64,000 nucleotides of DNA, taken from Trissonchulus latispiculum (lineage: Eukaryota; Nematoda; Enoplea; Enoplida; Ironidae). The translations under genes and the position numbers were made by a program. The stretch spans positions 1 to 64,000 of the forward strand of contig JASAND010017739.1 of NCBI GenBank assembly GCA_030248195.1, read 5' to 3'. This document shows, piece by piece, positions 12,514-21,460 of the stretch. The notes under the pieces were generated by a model. That model did no database searches. It was given only the letters and a program-made list of their open reading frames with translations, and was not told where the DNA came from. Each line of letters begins with the position of its first letter. Positions within the stretch are counted from its first letter, which is position 1.

Positions 12514-13253
12514 ACAAGTAATAAAAATGCTCCTCCGGAGCAGGAAAAAGTAATATGGGTGGTGGTGAGGTTGTAAAATCAAGAAAGGACTAGTCTTAGA
12601 AATGCTTAATATGGGGGCTAGGTTCAAAAAAGAAGAGGACTAGGTTGTGGGCGAATTAATATGGGCACAGCTTCGCCGAGCAACCCATATTCGCGGGCTT
12701 TCTCGCTTCGCCATGGCGATTGTCATATATATACAATGCCATTATTGTCAGTCAATAATGACAATTCCAGCAGTTAAACAATCGCTGCAAGTTGCTTGCT
12801 TATATATACGTAAACTATATAGTAATTTGGTTGTGCTGGACTACGGCAAGCAACTAAGATTGTCGGAGAGAGTCCTGAAATTATTGTTGAAATATAGACT
12901 TTTCTTATCAATGGTTAAAATGCACAGTAAATATTAAGAGTTTATCGAAAATATGTTTGCTTCCACTAAAACTCGATTATCATAGTTGTATATTATTTAC
13001 GCACCGTAATTAAAACTGAACACTGGTGTATATATACATATGTAATACGTATGTATATAACTTTTTCAGTCCGCGAATATGGGTTGCTAGGCGAAGCTGT
13101 GCCCATATTAATTCGCCCACAACCTAGTCCTCTTCTTTTTTGAACCTAGCCCCCATATTAAGCATTTCTAAGACTAGTCCTTTCTTGATTTTACAACCTC
13201 ACCACCACCCATATTACTTTTTCATGCTCCGGAGGAGCATTTTTATTACTTGT
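12514..13253. mobile_element. Long-TIR MITE, 740 bp
   Basis: The left arm from ACAAGTAATAAAAATGCTCC (12514) to about 12697 (CCCATATTCGCGGG) is matched in near-perfect reverse complement from about 13073 (CCGCGAATATGGG) to 13253 (TTATTACTTGT). Arms are about 180 bp with a unique centre of about 375 bp that contains no convincing gene. A clear target duplication was not seen. Confidence 0.75.
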
Positions 13254-13863
13254 AACAAGGTTATCCAAAATCCTATGGAGAAAGGACAAATATTTGAAAA
13301 TTTATTCCGCACGCAATATGTGTCAAAGCGGCAACATTTTGACACCGTTAGATTCAGCAAAACTAGCTTATTTTTAGGCCAAAATTTATAGGAGGGGGGC
13401 TCACCAAAAGTGGTTTTGAAAAAAATTTGCAAATTGTTACGTTTTTTGTAAAAACTGCCAAAAATCGCTAAAAAATGACTAATTTTAGGTGTTTTTTACG
13501 CTAAAATAGAGAAAATTTCGTTAAAATTCCGGCGAAGCCGGAAAAATTGAAAACATAGGGTAAAAATGGTGAAATCTGGCAATTTTTTGGGTTGTGGGGG
13601 GAGGTCAAAATTTATGGGGAGGGAACCTCGAATGGGGGGAGGTTGCCGAGTGGGAGGGAGGGAGAGCCATCCCAAATAAAAATATATAAGCCAGATAAGT
13701 GATCACAGTTTGGTACGCACATTTTTGTGTCAGACTTTAGTATGTATGACTTGTTTTGTTTTGTATCTATTGTGTTGATTTTTATACTGTAATCATTGTT
13801 AACTACGTAGGCAGGTATCGGACTATGGTTCTGAAAGCTTCCTATGTTTTATATATAGGTTTA

Positions 13864-14257
13864 TGGGCTTATTCTAGGGATTTTTTCTTGGGGGGGGCCC
13901 TCTTGGGAGCCCACCCCCTAAAAGTCCGAGGGGCAAGGAATTTTTGGGGGGCGAAAATTTTTCGAGAAATATGCTAAAAATTTGCTATTTTTCTGGCATA
14001 TACTATAAAAGTTGATTTTTATAGCAAAACTAAGCAGATTCAGTGTTGAAAAGGGCAAAAATTGAGTAAAAATCTCTGGTGAAGCCGGAAAATTGTGGAA
14101 AATTTGGCCTTCTGAGCGATTTTTTCAGGGCAAAATTTGGTACCAAAAGGGGCGCCCACTTTTTTGGGGGGGGCGATTTTTGGGGTGGGGCAACGATTTT
14201 TTTGGGGGGGAGGGTGTTTATGGGGGGCCCCACCCCCCCCCCATTAGAATAAGCCCA
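13864..14257. mobile_element. Poly-G-rich MITE with TIR TGGGCTTATTCTA, copy 1
   Basis: The ends TGGGCTTATTCTA and TAGAATAAGCCCA are inverted repeats, and GGTTTA on both sides may be a target duplication. The interior has many runs of 6-9 G and the phrase 'ggcgaagccggaaaa' type. A second copy in the same orientation is at 52170-52535. Confidence 0.6.
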
Positions 14258-14672
14258 GGGTTTAGCCGTCAATAAATCGACCAAGCATGGGGTTGCTGTT
14301 AGTAGCATTTTTACGATCTCTGATTTGCTCATGAGTCTCGATGGGTGCCTCGTTTTTGCTAAAGATTTCCGAAACGTGTAGCATAGCAGACGGGAAGTCA
14401 GTCTAGAAACTGTAGTGTCGATCCATGTCTGCGTTGTTATTTTATTATATATAGTAAGAGTTTGTAATATGAAGAGTGAGACACTCAGCTATTATTATTG
14501 CTTTAATCCTGTGAGATTTAAGGCATATTATTGCCGAAATCTCGGGGAGAGCATCAGTTATTGTTGTTAACTACATGTTTATATGCGTTAACTAAAACGC
14601 ATCTGATTGGTAATTCCCTACCTTATGTTAGAAATTGCGTGTATCCCCCCTAGAGTCTTAAAAGTTTGTAGT

Positions 14673-15848
14673 AGGGCTGTTATGATGATCAAAAATCAGA
14701 ATTGCAAACTTTAGCACATGCATCAAAAATCAAAATGTTTGGTTTAAAGCGAATCAATCATTTTGACTTTTGATTTTTGATGCAGCGTGTTCTTTTCCCA
14801 GATATAATTTCCTACTGCTGCCATATTCTCATGTATTATGTATATACTCTTGAGTGTAGTGATTCAAAGGCGAAGGGTGGTTGTTCCATAGACGCAGGCT
14901 TCTGTATAATTTTCGCAAGCAGGGATCGCTCTGTCAGTTGTCACGGTGTGACTTTTCCCCTCTTGCTATTTTTATCACAAGCTAGCTGCTGACTGTAACT
15001 GCTTCATGTTTCCAAATATTTGAATATAATGCTCCAGAAATCAGCGCAGCTATAAATTTTCCGCGGGGAAATTTTATCACAAGCTGCTGATTGTGACTAC
15101 TTCATGTTCCCAACTATTTGTATATATAATGCTCCAGAGATCAGCTCAACCAGAGCTATAAATTTGGTGTGCCAACTGGCATATATAAAACAAAGACAAT
15201 GATGTGTTATTCACTCCAGTTGCCGGTGTTTAATCCCGGATACACGTCTCAATACGGCGAAGGACGGCTAGAGCCAAAAAATGGCAAATTTGCGACATTT
15301 CTAATTATATCCCAATTTTAATTGAAATTTAAAGCTCGTGATATTTTTCAAGCGTCGTTTCTTGTTCGTGCTTGGCTTGTCAAAGTAATTTATTGCAATA
15401 AATATCTGCACGTATGTAGGTGCTTTAATTCGGGGTTTTGGGCAAGCTAATTGTTTGCCATGCTATATTTGCCCCTTCGTAGCCGTGACCGATGCGTATT
15501 TGTGCAAATTATCAATTGCAAGGATTTCAATTATATTTTTTAATAGATTTGCCGCTGGACTCCAAAGTTTGCCTTGCTTTGTGTGTATTACCCATGCCTG
15601 CAAAGACATGGGCAATATCAGAGGGTTATAAAATTTGGTATCCAGCGACGACCCCCTTCCCTTAAGCTGTGATTTTGTCATTGAAGCCAATTTTCTTGCC
15701 AAGAATCAAAAATTAGAATTATTGAAATTTGAGGACGCATCAAAATTACACAATTTGGCACCTGCATCAAAATCTAAAATCAAATTCCAATAATTAGCCT
15801 TTCATCAAAAATCAAAAATCCGTAAAAGGCGAAATCAAAACAGCCCTA
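14673..15848. mobile_element. MITE-like element with TIR TAGGGCTGTT.TGAT
   Basis: TAGGGCTGTTATGATGATCA near 14673 is matched inversely by GAAATCAAAACAGCCCTA near 15831-15848. The flanking interiors share TCAAAAATCAAAA phrases. Within it, about 14960-15075 and 15075-15170 are a diverged tandem duplication (TATCACAAGCT..., TATAATGCTCCAGA...). TAGGG-type ends resemble hAT elements, but no 8-bp duplication was seen. Confidence 0.5.
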
Positions 15849-16037
15849 GAAACGCAAATGCTTGTCAAAGCTTGTAGCTCATCACTGTTTGGCTGATTTC
15901 AAATTACAGTATGTCACTTGAAATCAACCAATCAGTGATGTACTAAACTAAACTAATACAAGCCTCTACATGTACTTGTGACCACCCCCTCCCCGAGATC
16001 TCCAGTGGGTGCGCTTATATATATATACACTTAATTT

Positions 16038-16548
16038 GGGTCTTGGGTCGTTTCCAGATTACCTCCACCACTCAAAATTCTTAAAATTGACCGATTGAGC
16101 TGAAATTTGGTATGGGTATGTTTTTTTCGACCATGCTGAGTTCAAATATCGCAAAAAATTTTCGATTTCGCGAGATTCGATTTTTTCCGATTCGCAAGTG
16201 AGGATCATGGGAAGCCGAAAAATGTATAGGGGTTCTCGGGTCAGCATAAGCTTACAACTTTAGCTTATACCAAGCTAACGAAAAGCTGAATCGAAAAACG
16301 GACTTCAGATTCGTGTTCAGTGACCCAGAAAACCCTATATGCAATGTTTCAACGAAATCGGCGACAAAAACTTTTTCGGCTTCCCTTGAGCCCCCCCCCT
16401 GCGAATCGAAAAATTCGAATCTCGCGAAATTGAACAATTTTGCGATATTTGAACTCAGCGTGGTTGAAAACATACCCATACCAAATTTCAACTCAATCGG
16501 TCAAGTTTTAAGAATTTTGAGTGGTGGGGGTAATCTGGAAAAGACCCC
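16038..16548. mobile_element. Foldback element, 511 bp, with 7-bp TTAATTT flanks
   Basis: The two arms are an imperfect inverted repeat: TTTCCAGATTACCTCCACCA at the left pairs with the reverse complement of TGGTGGGGGTAATCTGGAAA at the right, and the arms share matching stretches inward to about 16200 and 16390. TTAATTT occurs directly outside both ends (16031-16037, 16549-16555), and the ends read GGGTCTT...AAGACCCC. No coding capacity was recognised. Confidence 0.65.
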
Positions 16549-16744
16549 TTAATTTTAAAGTAGGGAATTAGCCAATCAGATGGTAATGCGGTAGGAATAT
16601 CTAAATGTCTCGCTATTCTTATAACCTTGGTTGATGTAACAGCTGTAATAAGTTATAATTTTTTAAGAATAAAATTCTTCATGTTGTGGTGACTGCTAGG
16701 TCCTTGAGTTCCGGTCTGGAATCAAACCATCGACTAGAGTTGTT

Positions 16745-17005
16745 CACCGGCCGAGGAACACCCGGCCGGCTCACTATGCCGCCAATCCGGCCGGCTGGCC
16801 AGCCGGCCGCCGGCCATCACTCGGCCGGCCGGGTCAGAAAAAGGAAGATTTTATCCTACTTGATTTTATCTATTATATAATAACCAGGAGAACTGTATGC
16901 ATCCTTTAATGCTGAAAAAATTGCAAAATTACGAAAAATAGGGCAAAAATGGACCGGCCGGCCGGCCTGTTTGACCCGGCCGACCGAGTCAAAAAACTAG
17001 CCGGA
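16745..17005. repeat. CCGGCCGGC-rich palindromic clusters
   Basis: Two clusters (about 16745-16845 and 16950-17002) consist of repeated, self-complementary CCGGCCGG units ending in 'ccgggtcagaaaa' and its inverted form 'gagtcaaaaaa'. The surrounding DNA is A+T-rich, so this is a sharp local composition shift. It may be the two ends of a small hairpin element. Confidence 0.45.
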
Positions 17006-17398
17006 CAACAACACTACCATCGACTACATATGATGACGAGCGCGAGACTGCAATCCTCCTGGACAAAAGGGTACGGGACCTCTCAAAAATTGCAGAAATT
17101 TGGAGGTTCGGTTCAAGGGCTGGCAAAATCAGGGTGAAGGAACATGGGACAGTGCCAGGAAAACTAAAACTTAATGCAAATATTAGCCAAAAATAGTCAA
17201 AATGCCTTTAAAATATCGAAAATTTTCCAAAAAATGCGAAAACGTCTATTTTGCTCTAAAATGACTGAAAAATGTGAATGAAGAAATGACTGAACATTTT
17301 TTACAGCCACCTCACCCCAGTCGGTGCTCCGGTTAGGGGTAGTGCCAGCTTAGAACGTATGCATTTTTGGAAGGGGGATGCTGACACTGAATAATTTC

Positions 17399-17404
17399 CA
17401 TAGC
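17399..17404. other. Polinton target site duplication, left copy (CATAGC)
   Basis: CATAGC directly precedes the AG-starting terminus at 17405 and is repeated exactly at 30611-30616 after the CT-ending terminus. A 6-bp duplication is what Polinton integrases produce. Confidence 0.95.
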
Positions 17405-17587
17405 AGTAGTAATAGAGACATCAATTGAGCGCAGTTTGGGAGCCATTTTCTTCCCAATTTTTGGGAGCTATTTTCTTCCCTATTTTTGGGAGCCAACTTG
17501 ATCCCTATTTTTGGGAGCCATTTTTCTCCAAGTGATTAAGCTGATGTTTGGGTTATGTGATGACTGTGTTTTTGGGATACACGTTTA

Positions 17588-18004
17588 ATCCCAACTTTTG
17601 GGAGTCATTTTGATCCCAACTTTAGGGAGCCATTTTGATCCCAATTTTGGGAGCTGTTTTGATCCCAACTTTTGGGAGCTGTTTTGATCCATACTTTTGG
17701 ACGCTGTTTTGATCCACACTTTTGGACGCTGTTTTGATCCCAACTTTTGGGAGCTGTTTTGATCCCAACTTTTGGGAGCTGTTTTGATCCCAACTTTTGG
17801 GAGCTGTTTTGATCCCAACTTTGGGAGCTATTTTGATCCCAACTTTTGGGAGCTGTTTTGATCCCAACTTTTGGGAGCTATTTTGATCCCAACTTTTGGG
17901 AGCCATTTTGATCCCAACTTTTGGGAGCCATTTTGATCCCAACTTTTGGGAGCCATTTTGATCCCAACTTTTGGGAGCTATTTTGATCCATACTTTTGGA
18001 AGTT
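17588..18004. repeat. 25-bp tandem array in the left terminal repeat, about 17 units
   Basis: The unit is GGGAGCTGTTTTGATCCCAA plus CTTTT. About 17 copies are present, with units alternating between GGGAGC(T/C)(G/A) and variants such as GGACGCTG. The right terminal repeat has only about 6 units of the same array. Because 75 bp (three units) keeps frame, long spurious reading frames run through it on the - strand. Confidence 0.9.
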
Positions 18005-18204
18005 ATGTTGAATCCTAATTTGTGAGTGACCATTTGCATCCCGTGATAATCAGAATATTATGTAAAATCTCTTGTTTTGGCTCAGATAATGAAAATTCTT
18101 CGAAGAAAAGGTCATCTACCAATACGTTCGTAACATGGACGTTCAGCACTGAATCTCCTATGTTCATTTAATGTTCACAACAATAACTTTGGGAGGTGTT
18201 AACG

Positions 18205-18321
18205 TTTATGAAACCTATACTGTTTATGCAGCAAAGTTGATTGATCTATCAATTTGTTGGCCTGAAGTGAAGTTGTGAAATATTACCTGAAGTTGTGAAA
18301 TATACCAGAGATCCAGTCAAG
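18205..18321 (+). promoter_or_regulatory. Candidate promoter block of the left zinc-finger gene
   Basis: Just before the zinc-finger start is a block containing TTTATGAAACCT, TATGCAGCAAA and TTGATT. The same three words in the same order precede the death-fold-like ORF (19270-19320). The right terminal repeat carries the inverse of the first. Shared upstream words in a compact element suggest a common promoter; this is inference only. Confidence 0.35.
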
Positions 18322-18343
18322 ATGTCAGCAGAAGGTGCAAGTG
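18322..18343 (+). CDS. C2H2 zinc-finger protein, left copy, exon 1
   Basis: This short first exon encodes MSAEGAS and one base of the next codon, with a consensus donor G|GTAAGT. It is spliced across a 108-bp intron to the finger exon at 18452. The same 22-bp exon with the same donor occurs in the right terminal repeat (29941-29962), which supports it as a genuine exon conserved between the copies. Confidence 0.75.
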
Positions 18344-18451
18344 GTAAGTCTCTTTAAATGCAAAAGTGCTTTGAATGTATATTGGTAGTATTGAATGTAA
18401 TGTATTTGGATGAATTGATAGAAATTCTGCGACTACCAATTTTTATTTCAG

Positions 18452-18858
18452 AAACTCAGCAGCCTGTATGTCCTCTGTGCCCGCAACGATTCACACTGCT
18501 ACACAACCTTCAGAGACACCTACGGAAGCAACATCGAACTGATTACCGCACCTTATTCCCCAGAACGAATAATCACACTTGTTCCATATGCTCTCAGACA
18601 TTCACAAAGTTGAAGAACCTAAACCGACACAAGAAAGAACAACATGGCAATTCGGGATCCTATAAATGCGACCAATGTATATCCCGTTTCCTCAGAAAAA
18701 CCCATTTCCTCAGAAAGTCCCACCTATTCCGTCACATCTATCGAAAGCACGGCGTACCAACAACTCAACAGCAACCGCCAAGGGAGACTTCAACTCCGAC
18801 GCCAGCTACCACTGAATCACTTCCAGTTGGCCCACCCAGTCAGGATGATATCTACTAA
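18452..18858 (+). CDS. C2H2 zinc-finger protein in the left terminal repeat, exon 2 (truncated copy)
   Basis: After acceptor TTTATTTCAG the frame encodes ETQQPVCPLC, then three C2H2-type fingers: CPLC...HLRKQH, CSIC...HKKEQH and a longer third one CDQC...HIYRKH. A Pro/Thr/Gln-rich linker follows, ending SQDDIY and TAA. Nuclear, nucleic-acid-binding or replication-associated roles are plausible but unproven. The right copy continues past QDDIY with about 45 more residues in frame, while here a stop comes directly after it. About 0.43 kb is missing relative to the right repeat, so this is the shortened copy. The gene sits wholly inside the terminal repeat and is transcribed inwards. Confidence 0.8.
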
Positions 18859-19259
18859 ACAAGACACACGACAACCTTCCAAGTTGCAACTTCCACTTAC
18901 CTTATCTGTGCTATTGTGTGAATGACAGTTATTGTGGAATTGTATGTAAATAATACATGTAAATAAATCGTAAAGGAGTTATTTCTTCGTGAAGCAATAG
19001 GCAAAAGGTTAGGTCAGGTTTGAACATTAGTAACAAGGAAATGCAATATAGATTTGAATTTTATGAAGCAACAAACAACAAATAAATTAGTTTACATTTA
19101 CCATTACGCCATGAAGTTAGCAGTACATTTGTTTGAAAAAAGCAGACATTTTAAAATAGCGATTATTACAAAATGCTGATTTTAAAATTTTTGATTTTAC
19201 ATAAAGTTAACATGACACCAAATGTACACTGATTTTTACAAAACACTGATACATACGAA

Positions 19260-19900
19260 TCTACACTCTTTATGAAACCTGATAAAGGTATGCAGCAAAA
19301 ATAGTTGATTAGGAAGCAAGTGATGTCTTGAGGTTACTGGTATTAAGTTACCAACTATTCAACCTCCATGGAGAACATTAATCTGGAATTGTTTTGCGAG
19401 AAACTGGAGCCTATGCCTGTAGCAGACTTCATGGTGGAGTATCATCGGATCACCAACTACTTCCGAGAATCCATCAAGAGTAAACTCAGATACGATGCAG
19501 CCCTTGACCTCCTACTGAGACTGAGGCAATGTGAAGTTTCCACAACCTTACTTCACGAAGCCCTGATGCAGACCGATCAGCACGACTTGGCGAAAGAACT
19601 TGACTGTGAACGACTACAGAAGCGGGTCACCTGGAAACTGTATTCGGAGACTCATGGTCTAACATTCCAATGTCGGAAGACGTTCCCAACCGTTCAATCA
19701 GCACGGCTTGATGCGGCAATGTTCCTTACGTCCTTAAAATGTAACAATCGGACAGTATTCATTACTAAATGGTTAGGCGATTACGTTGGAACAACATGGA
19801 TAATTCCAGAATGGTTTGTGTGCCCATGGACTCATAAAGACTGTAAACATCAGACTAGTGTAATGTACAATAAACAAATGTCTGTACTGTGAGTATACTG
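19260..19900 (+). other. 641-bp segment absent from the right terminal repeat, flanked by TACGAA direct repeats
   Basis: The left repeat matches the right repeat up to TACATACGAA (19259), loses the match for 641 bp, then resumes with TACGAAATGTATTGAACATA at 19901. In the right repeat the two flanks are contiguous, with a single TACGAA. The 6-bp TACGAA (19254-19259 and 19901-19906) brackets the segment that carries the death-fold-like ORF and its promoter-like block. An insertion here or a deletion on the right are both possible. Confidence 0.6.
19368..19892 (+). CDS. Death-fold-like (CARD/death-domain resembling) accessory protein
   Basis: This 174-residue protein is not a known Polinton core protein. 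Residues about 1-80 look like an all-helical death-fold: the stretch FRESIKSKLRYDAALDLLLRL followed by STTLLHEALMQTDQHDLAKE resembles the last helices of CARD/death domains, where an 'F..LL.AL..T.Q..LA..L' pattern is typical. The remainder, with conserved-looking Trp and Cys/His (FVCPWTHKDCKH), is unrecognised. It starts at ATG 19368 in good context, reads inwards from the left end and ends 44 bp before the convergent TBP-like gene. Death-fold proteins in large DNA viruses often interfere with host cell death or innate signalling; here that is only an inference from residue pattern. Confidence 0.5.
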   Translation: MENINLELFCEKLEPMPVADFMVEYHRITNYFRESIKSKLRYDAALDLLLRLRQCEVSTTLLHEALMQTDQHDLAKELDCERLQKRVTWKLYSETHGLTFQCRKTFPTVQSARLDAAMFLTSLKCNNRTVFITKWLGDYVGTTWIIPEWFVCPWTHKDCKHQTSVMYNKQMSVL

Positions 19901-19936
19901 TACGAAATGTATTGAACATACATTAAAGTTGGATAC

Positions 19937-20797
19937 TTATGACAACATTTCTGTCTCTAGTTGATCTAGGATATTGTAGATAGCTTGAACATGACGTCGA
20001 TGCTTTGTCTGAGCTCTTAAGAGTCTCAGTTTATCTCTGACGGCATCAATTTCTGGGATATGAGGTCTTGGTGGCAATCCACACACACCTCTTAGCGTCT
20101 GTTCGTCCATGTGACATAGCTCATTGTATGCCATAAGCGATACTTGGTCAACTGCTTCTCTGTAAGTAGTGAGAATTGGGCTAGTCCAGGTTTTACAACC
20201 AATGACCATAACAACTGCCCATCGCCCGGTGGTCCAGATTCGAACACACGGGGATTGGCGAAGCGTCTTTTGCAAGAACTCGTTCAGTTGACTCCGCATG
20301 ACTGGGTACTACCTTACACACCTCAGTGCCTTCTTATTAATTAAAGCTCCAGTATCAATTAGGTCAGACTCTTTTCTCGCACCAGTGAGAATAACCTTTC
20401 CCGTATGGAAAATCAGCACTGTAATGCCCAGTAGTTTACACGTGAGGCCATTAAATAGCTCTGGTTCATAACAAGCCTTGTTCCCCAGGATATCGTACAA
20501 CAACCTTAGATCGATAAATTTGCCAACATCAAAGGATCCAACAAGGTTTACCACCTTAGCCTCACCAGTTAACCCAACACAAAGACAATTCGCAAGTGAC
20601 GATATACACTGATTTGCTCTTTCAACGGACTTACAACCAAGGCAAATAAAACTTCCGCTGGTAAATAGTTGAAATGTTGCTTCTTGAAACTTTAGACTAC
20701 CACCAATAAATCCTCTATAAAGCTTGATATTAGGAATAGTTGATAAGTGGAGGGTCGTTTCAAAACGCCCACTAAGTACAACATTAACAATTTTCAT
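19937..20797 (-). CDS. TATA-binding-protein-like protein with C-terminal extension, interrupted by one in-frame TAG
   Basis: Reading leftwards from ATG 20797, residues 1-75 match TBP repeat 1 (MKIVNVV..., then FTSGSFICLGCKSVERANQC where TBP has its SSGKMVCTGAKSEEQSR segment). Residues about 85-160 match repeat 2 (KVVNLVGSFDVGK, ACYEPELFNGL, TVLIFHTGKVILTGARKE), including the hallmark YEPELF-GL and FxxGKVxLTGA motifs. The saddle of two direct repeats binds the TATA-box minor groove and nucleates RNA polymerase II initiation. A TAG at 20309-20311 falls within the final TBP helix; the same frame then continues (from 20299 if restarted at ATG) for 120 residues as a basic, helical extension of no known family. 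The stop may be a recent nonsense mutation. The gene converges on the death-fold-like ORF and is the only clearly - strand gene between the terminal repeats. Confidence 0.85.
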
Positions 20798-21042
20798 CTC
20801 TATTACAAACCTCTTCTTATTGATGTGGAATACTAAAGTCTCACCGCACGTCTACTGTAAGCACGGGAATAAGGCCTGTACTCGAACTGCCTCCAGATTC
20901 TATGGTAGTAAGAAGCACATAAAAAGCTTGTTGACGAGTACAGTACAGAATCCCGACTATGGATACTGGATCAGTTTCCCAAGAAGATCTATCCTGTTTA
21001 AAAAATTTCAAGCACCAATTGGTCAAAAAAGCTCCGTTTATA
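20798..21042. promoter_or_regulatory. Divergent intergenic region between TBP-like gene and secreted-protein gene
   Basis: About 245 bp separate the - strand TBP-like start (20797) from the + strand signal-peptide start (21043), so both promoters must lie here. Open frames on both strands cross it without protein-like character. An upstream in-frame ATG at 20959 could extend the + strand gene by 28 residues. Confidence 0.4.
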
Positions 21043-21408
21043 ATGACATGCCTTCTTATAAAGTTTTTGTTGTCTACGATTGTATTAGTGATTTTATCAT
21101 CACAGCATACCCAGTGTAAACTGCCCGCTCTAAACCAGTCATTGTCAACGGAGAACATGATATTTATTCACAATGGGTGGAATGAACATATGATTTCCAT
21201 CAGCAAATTCCATGAAATCCGCCAGTTCATATACCAATGCCTCAATTCCCAATGCCCAAATTATATTCAGGCAGCAATTCCATGCCCTTATCAGTCCTTA
21301 TTTGATGAAACCATACTATGTCTGGATCAGGATAAGCGTATACTTAGTGGATTTATTGGACCTGTCAGTGTCACAGCAGATCAAATCTACGACCTCTACA
21401 GTCAATAA
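21043..21408 (+). CDS. Small secreted or membrane-anchored cysteine protein (Polinton accessory, member 1)
   Basis: From ATG 21043 the protein opens with a strong hydrophobic signal, MTCLLIKFLLSTIVLVILSS. An ectodomain of about 100 residues follows with the cysteine pattern C-x4-C-x9-CPY-x9-C (YQCLNSQC... then PCPYQSLFDETILCLDQDKR). One NxS glycosylation sequon (NQS) is present. The in-frame ATG at 20959 is possible, but it would place the hydrophobic stretch internally. The same cysteine pattern with a signal peptide recurs in the gene at 28255-28599, so the two look like paralogues at the two ends of the capsid module. Function unknown; a viroporin, receptor mimic or envelope-type role cannot be told apart. 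Confidence 0.6.
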   Translation: MTCLLIKFLLSTIVLVILSSQHTQCKLPALNQSLSTENMIFIHNGWNEHMISISKFHEIRQFIYQCLNSQCPNYIQAAIPCPYQSLFDETILCLDQDKRILSGFIGPVSVTADQIYDLYSQ

Positions 21409-21460
21409 GAAGGATCTCTGTATACCACCTGTATACCATCCATATCTACCAACCTACATC

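Larger units (their letters stand above)
7336..13741. mobile_element. Possible large nested TA-type element with ends TAAAGTC(A/T)GACACAAAAATGT
   Basis: The sequence starting TAAAGTCAGACACAAAAATG at 7336 and the reverse complement of the sequence ending at 13741 (CTAAAGTCTGACACAAAAAT) match over about 40 bp, including a shared TGTGATCAC. The inner left part (7650-7850) is related to the arms of the foldback element at 40643-41974. Two other inverted-repeat elements (8870-10848 and 12514-13253) would then be nested within it. The pairing of the two ends is an inference. Confidence 0.35.
17405..19259 (+). repeat. Left terminal inverted repeat of the Polinton
   Basis: It runs from the AG terminus inwards through the subterminal (c/t)TTTTGGGAG-type repeats, the zinc-finger gene and its 3' flank, to TGATACATACGAA at 19259, each part matching the reverse complement of 28631-30610. 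The first 200 bp are nearly identical to the right end. Differences are the tandem array copy number, a deletion in the 3' part of the zinc-finger gene, and scattered substitutions in the inner third. Confidence 0.85.

Noticed and set aside
17585..17942. Long repeated-peptide reading frames on the - strand
   Set aside because: They are the 25-bp tandem array read in frame; the same happens in every frame, and the peptide is only the array unit.
17588..18004. CRISPR-like array
   Set aside because: The units are contiguous with no unique spacers, in animal DNA, inside a transposon terminal repeat.
18358..18451. ATG at 18358 as the zinc-finger start
   Set aside because: It lies in the intron; the conserved exon MSAEGAS with GTAAGT donor and TTTCAG acceptor in both repeats is better supported.
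20724..21119. + strand ORF overlapping the TBP-like gene start
   Set aside because: It is antisense to the well-supported TBP fold and overlaps the secreted-protein gene in another frame; its residues show no family pattern.
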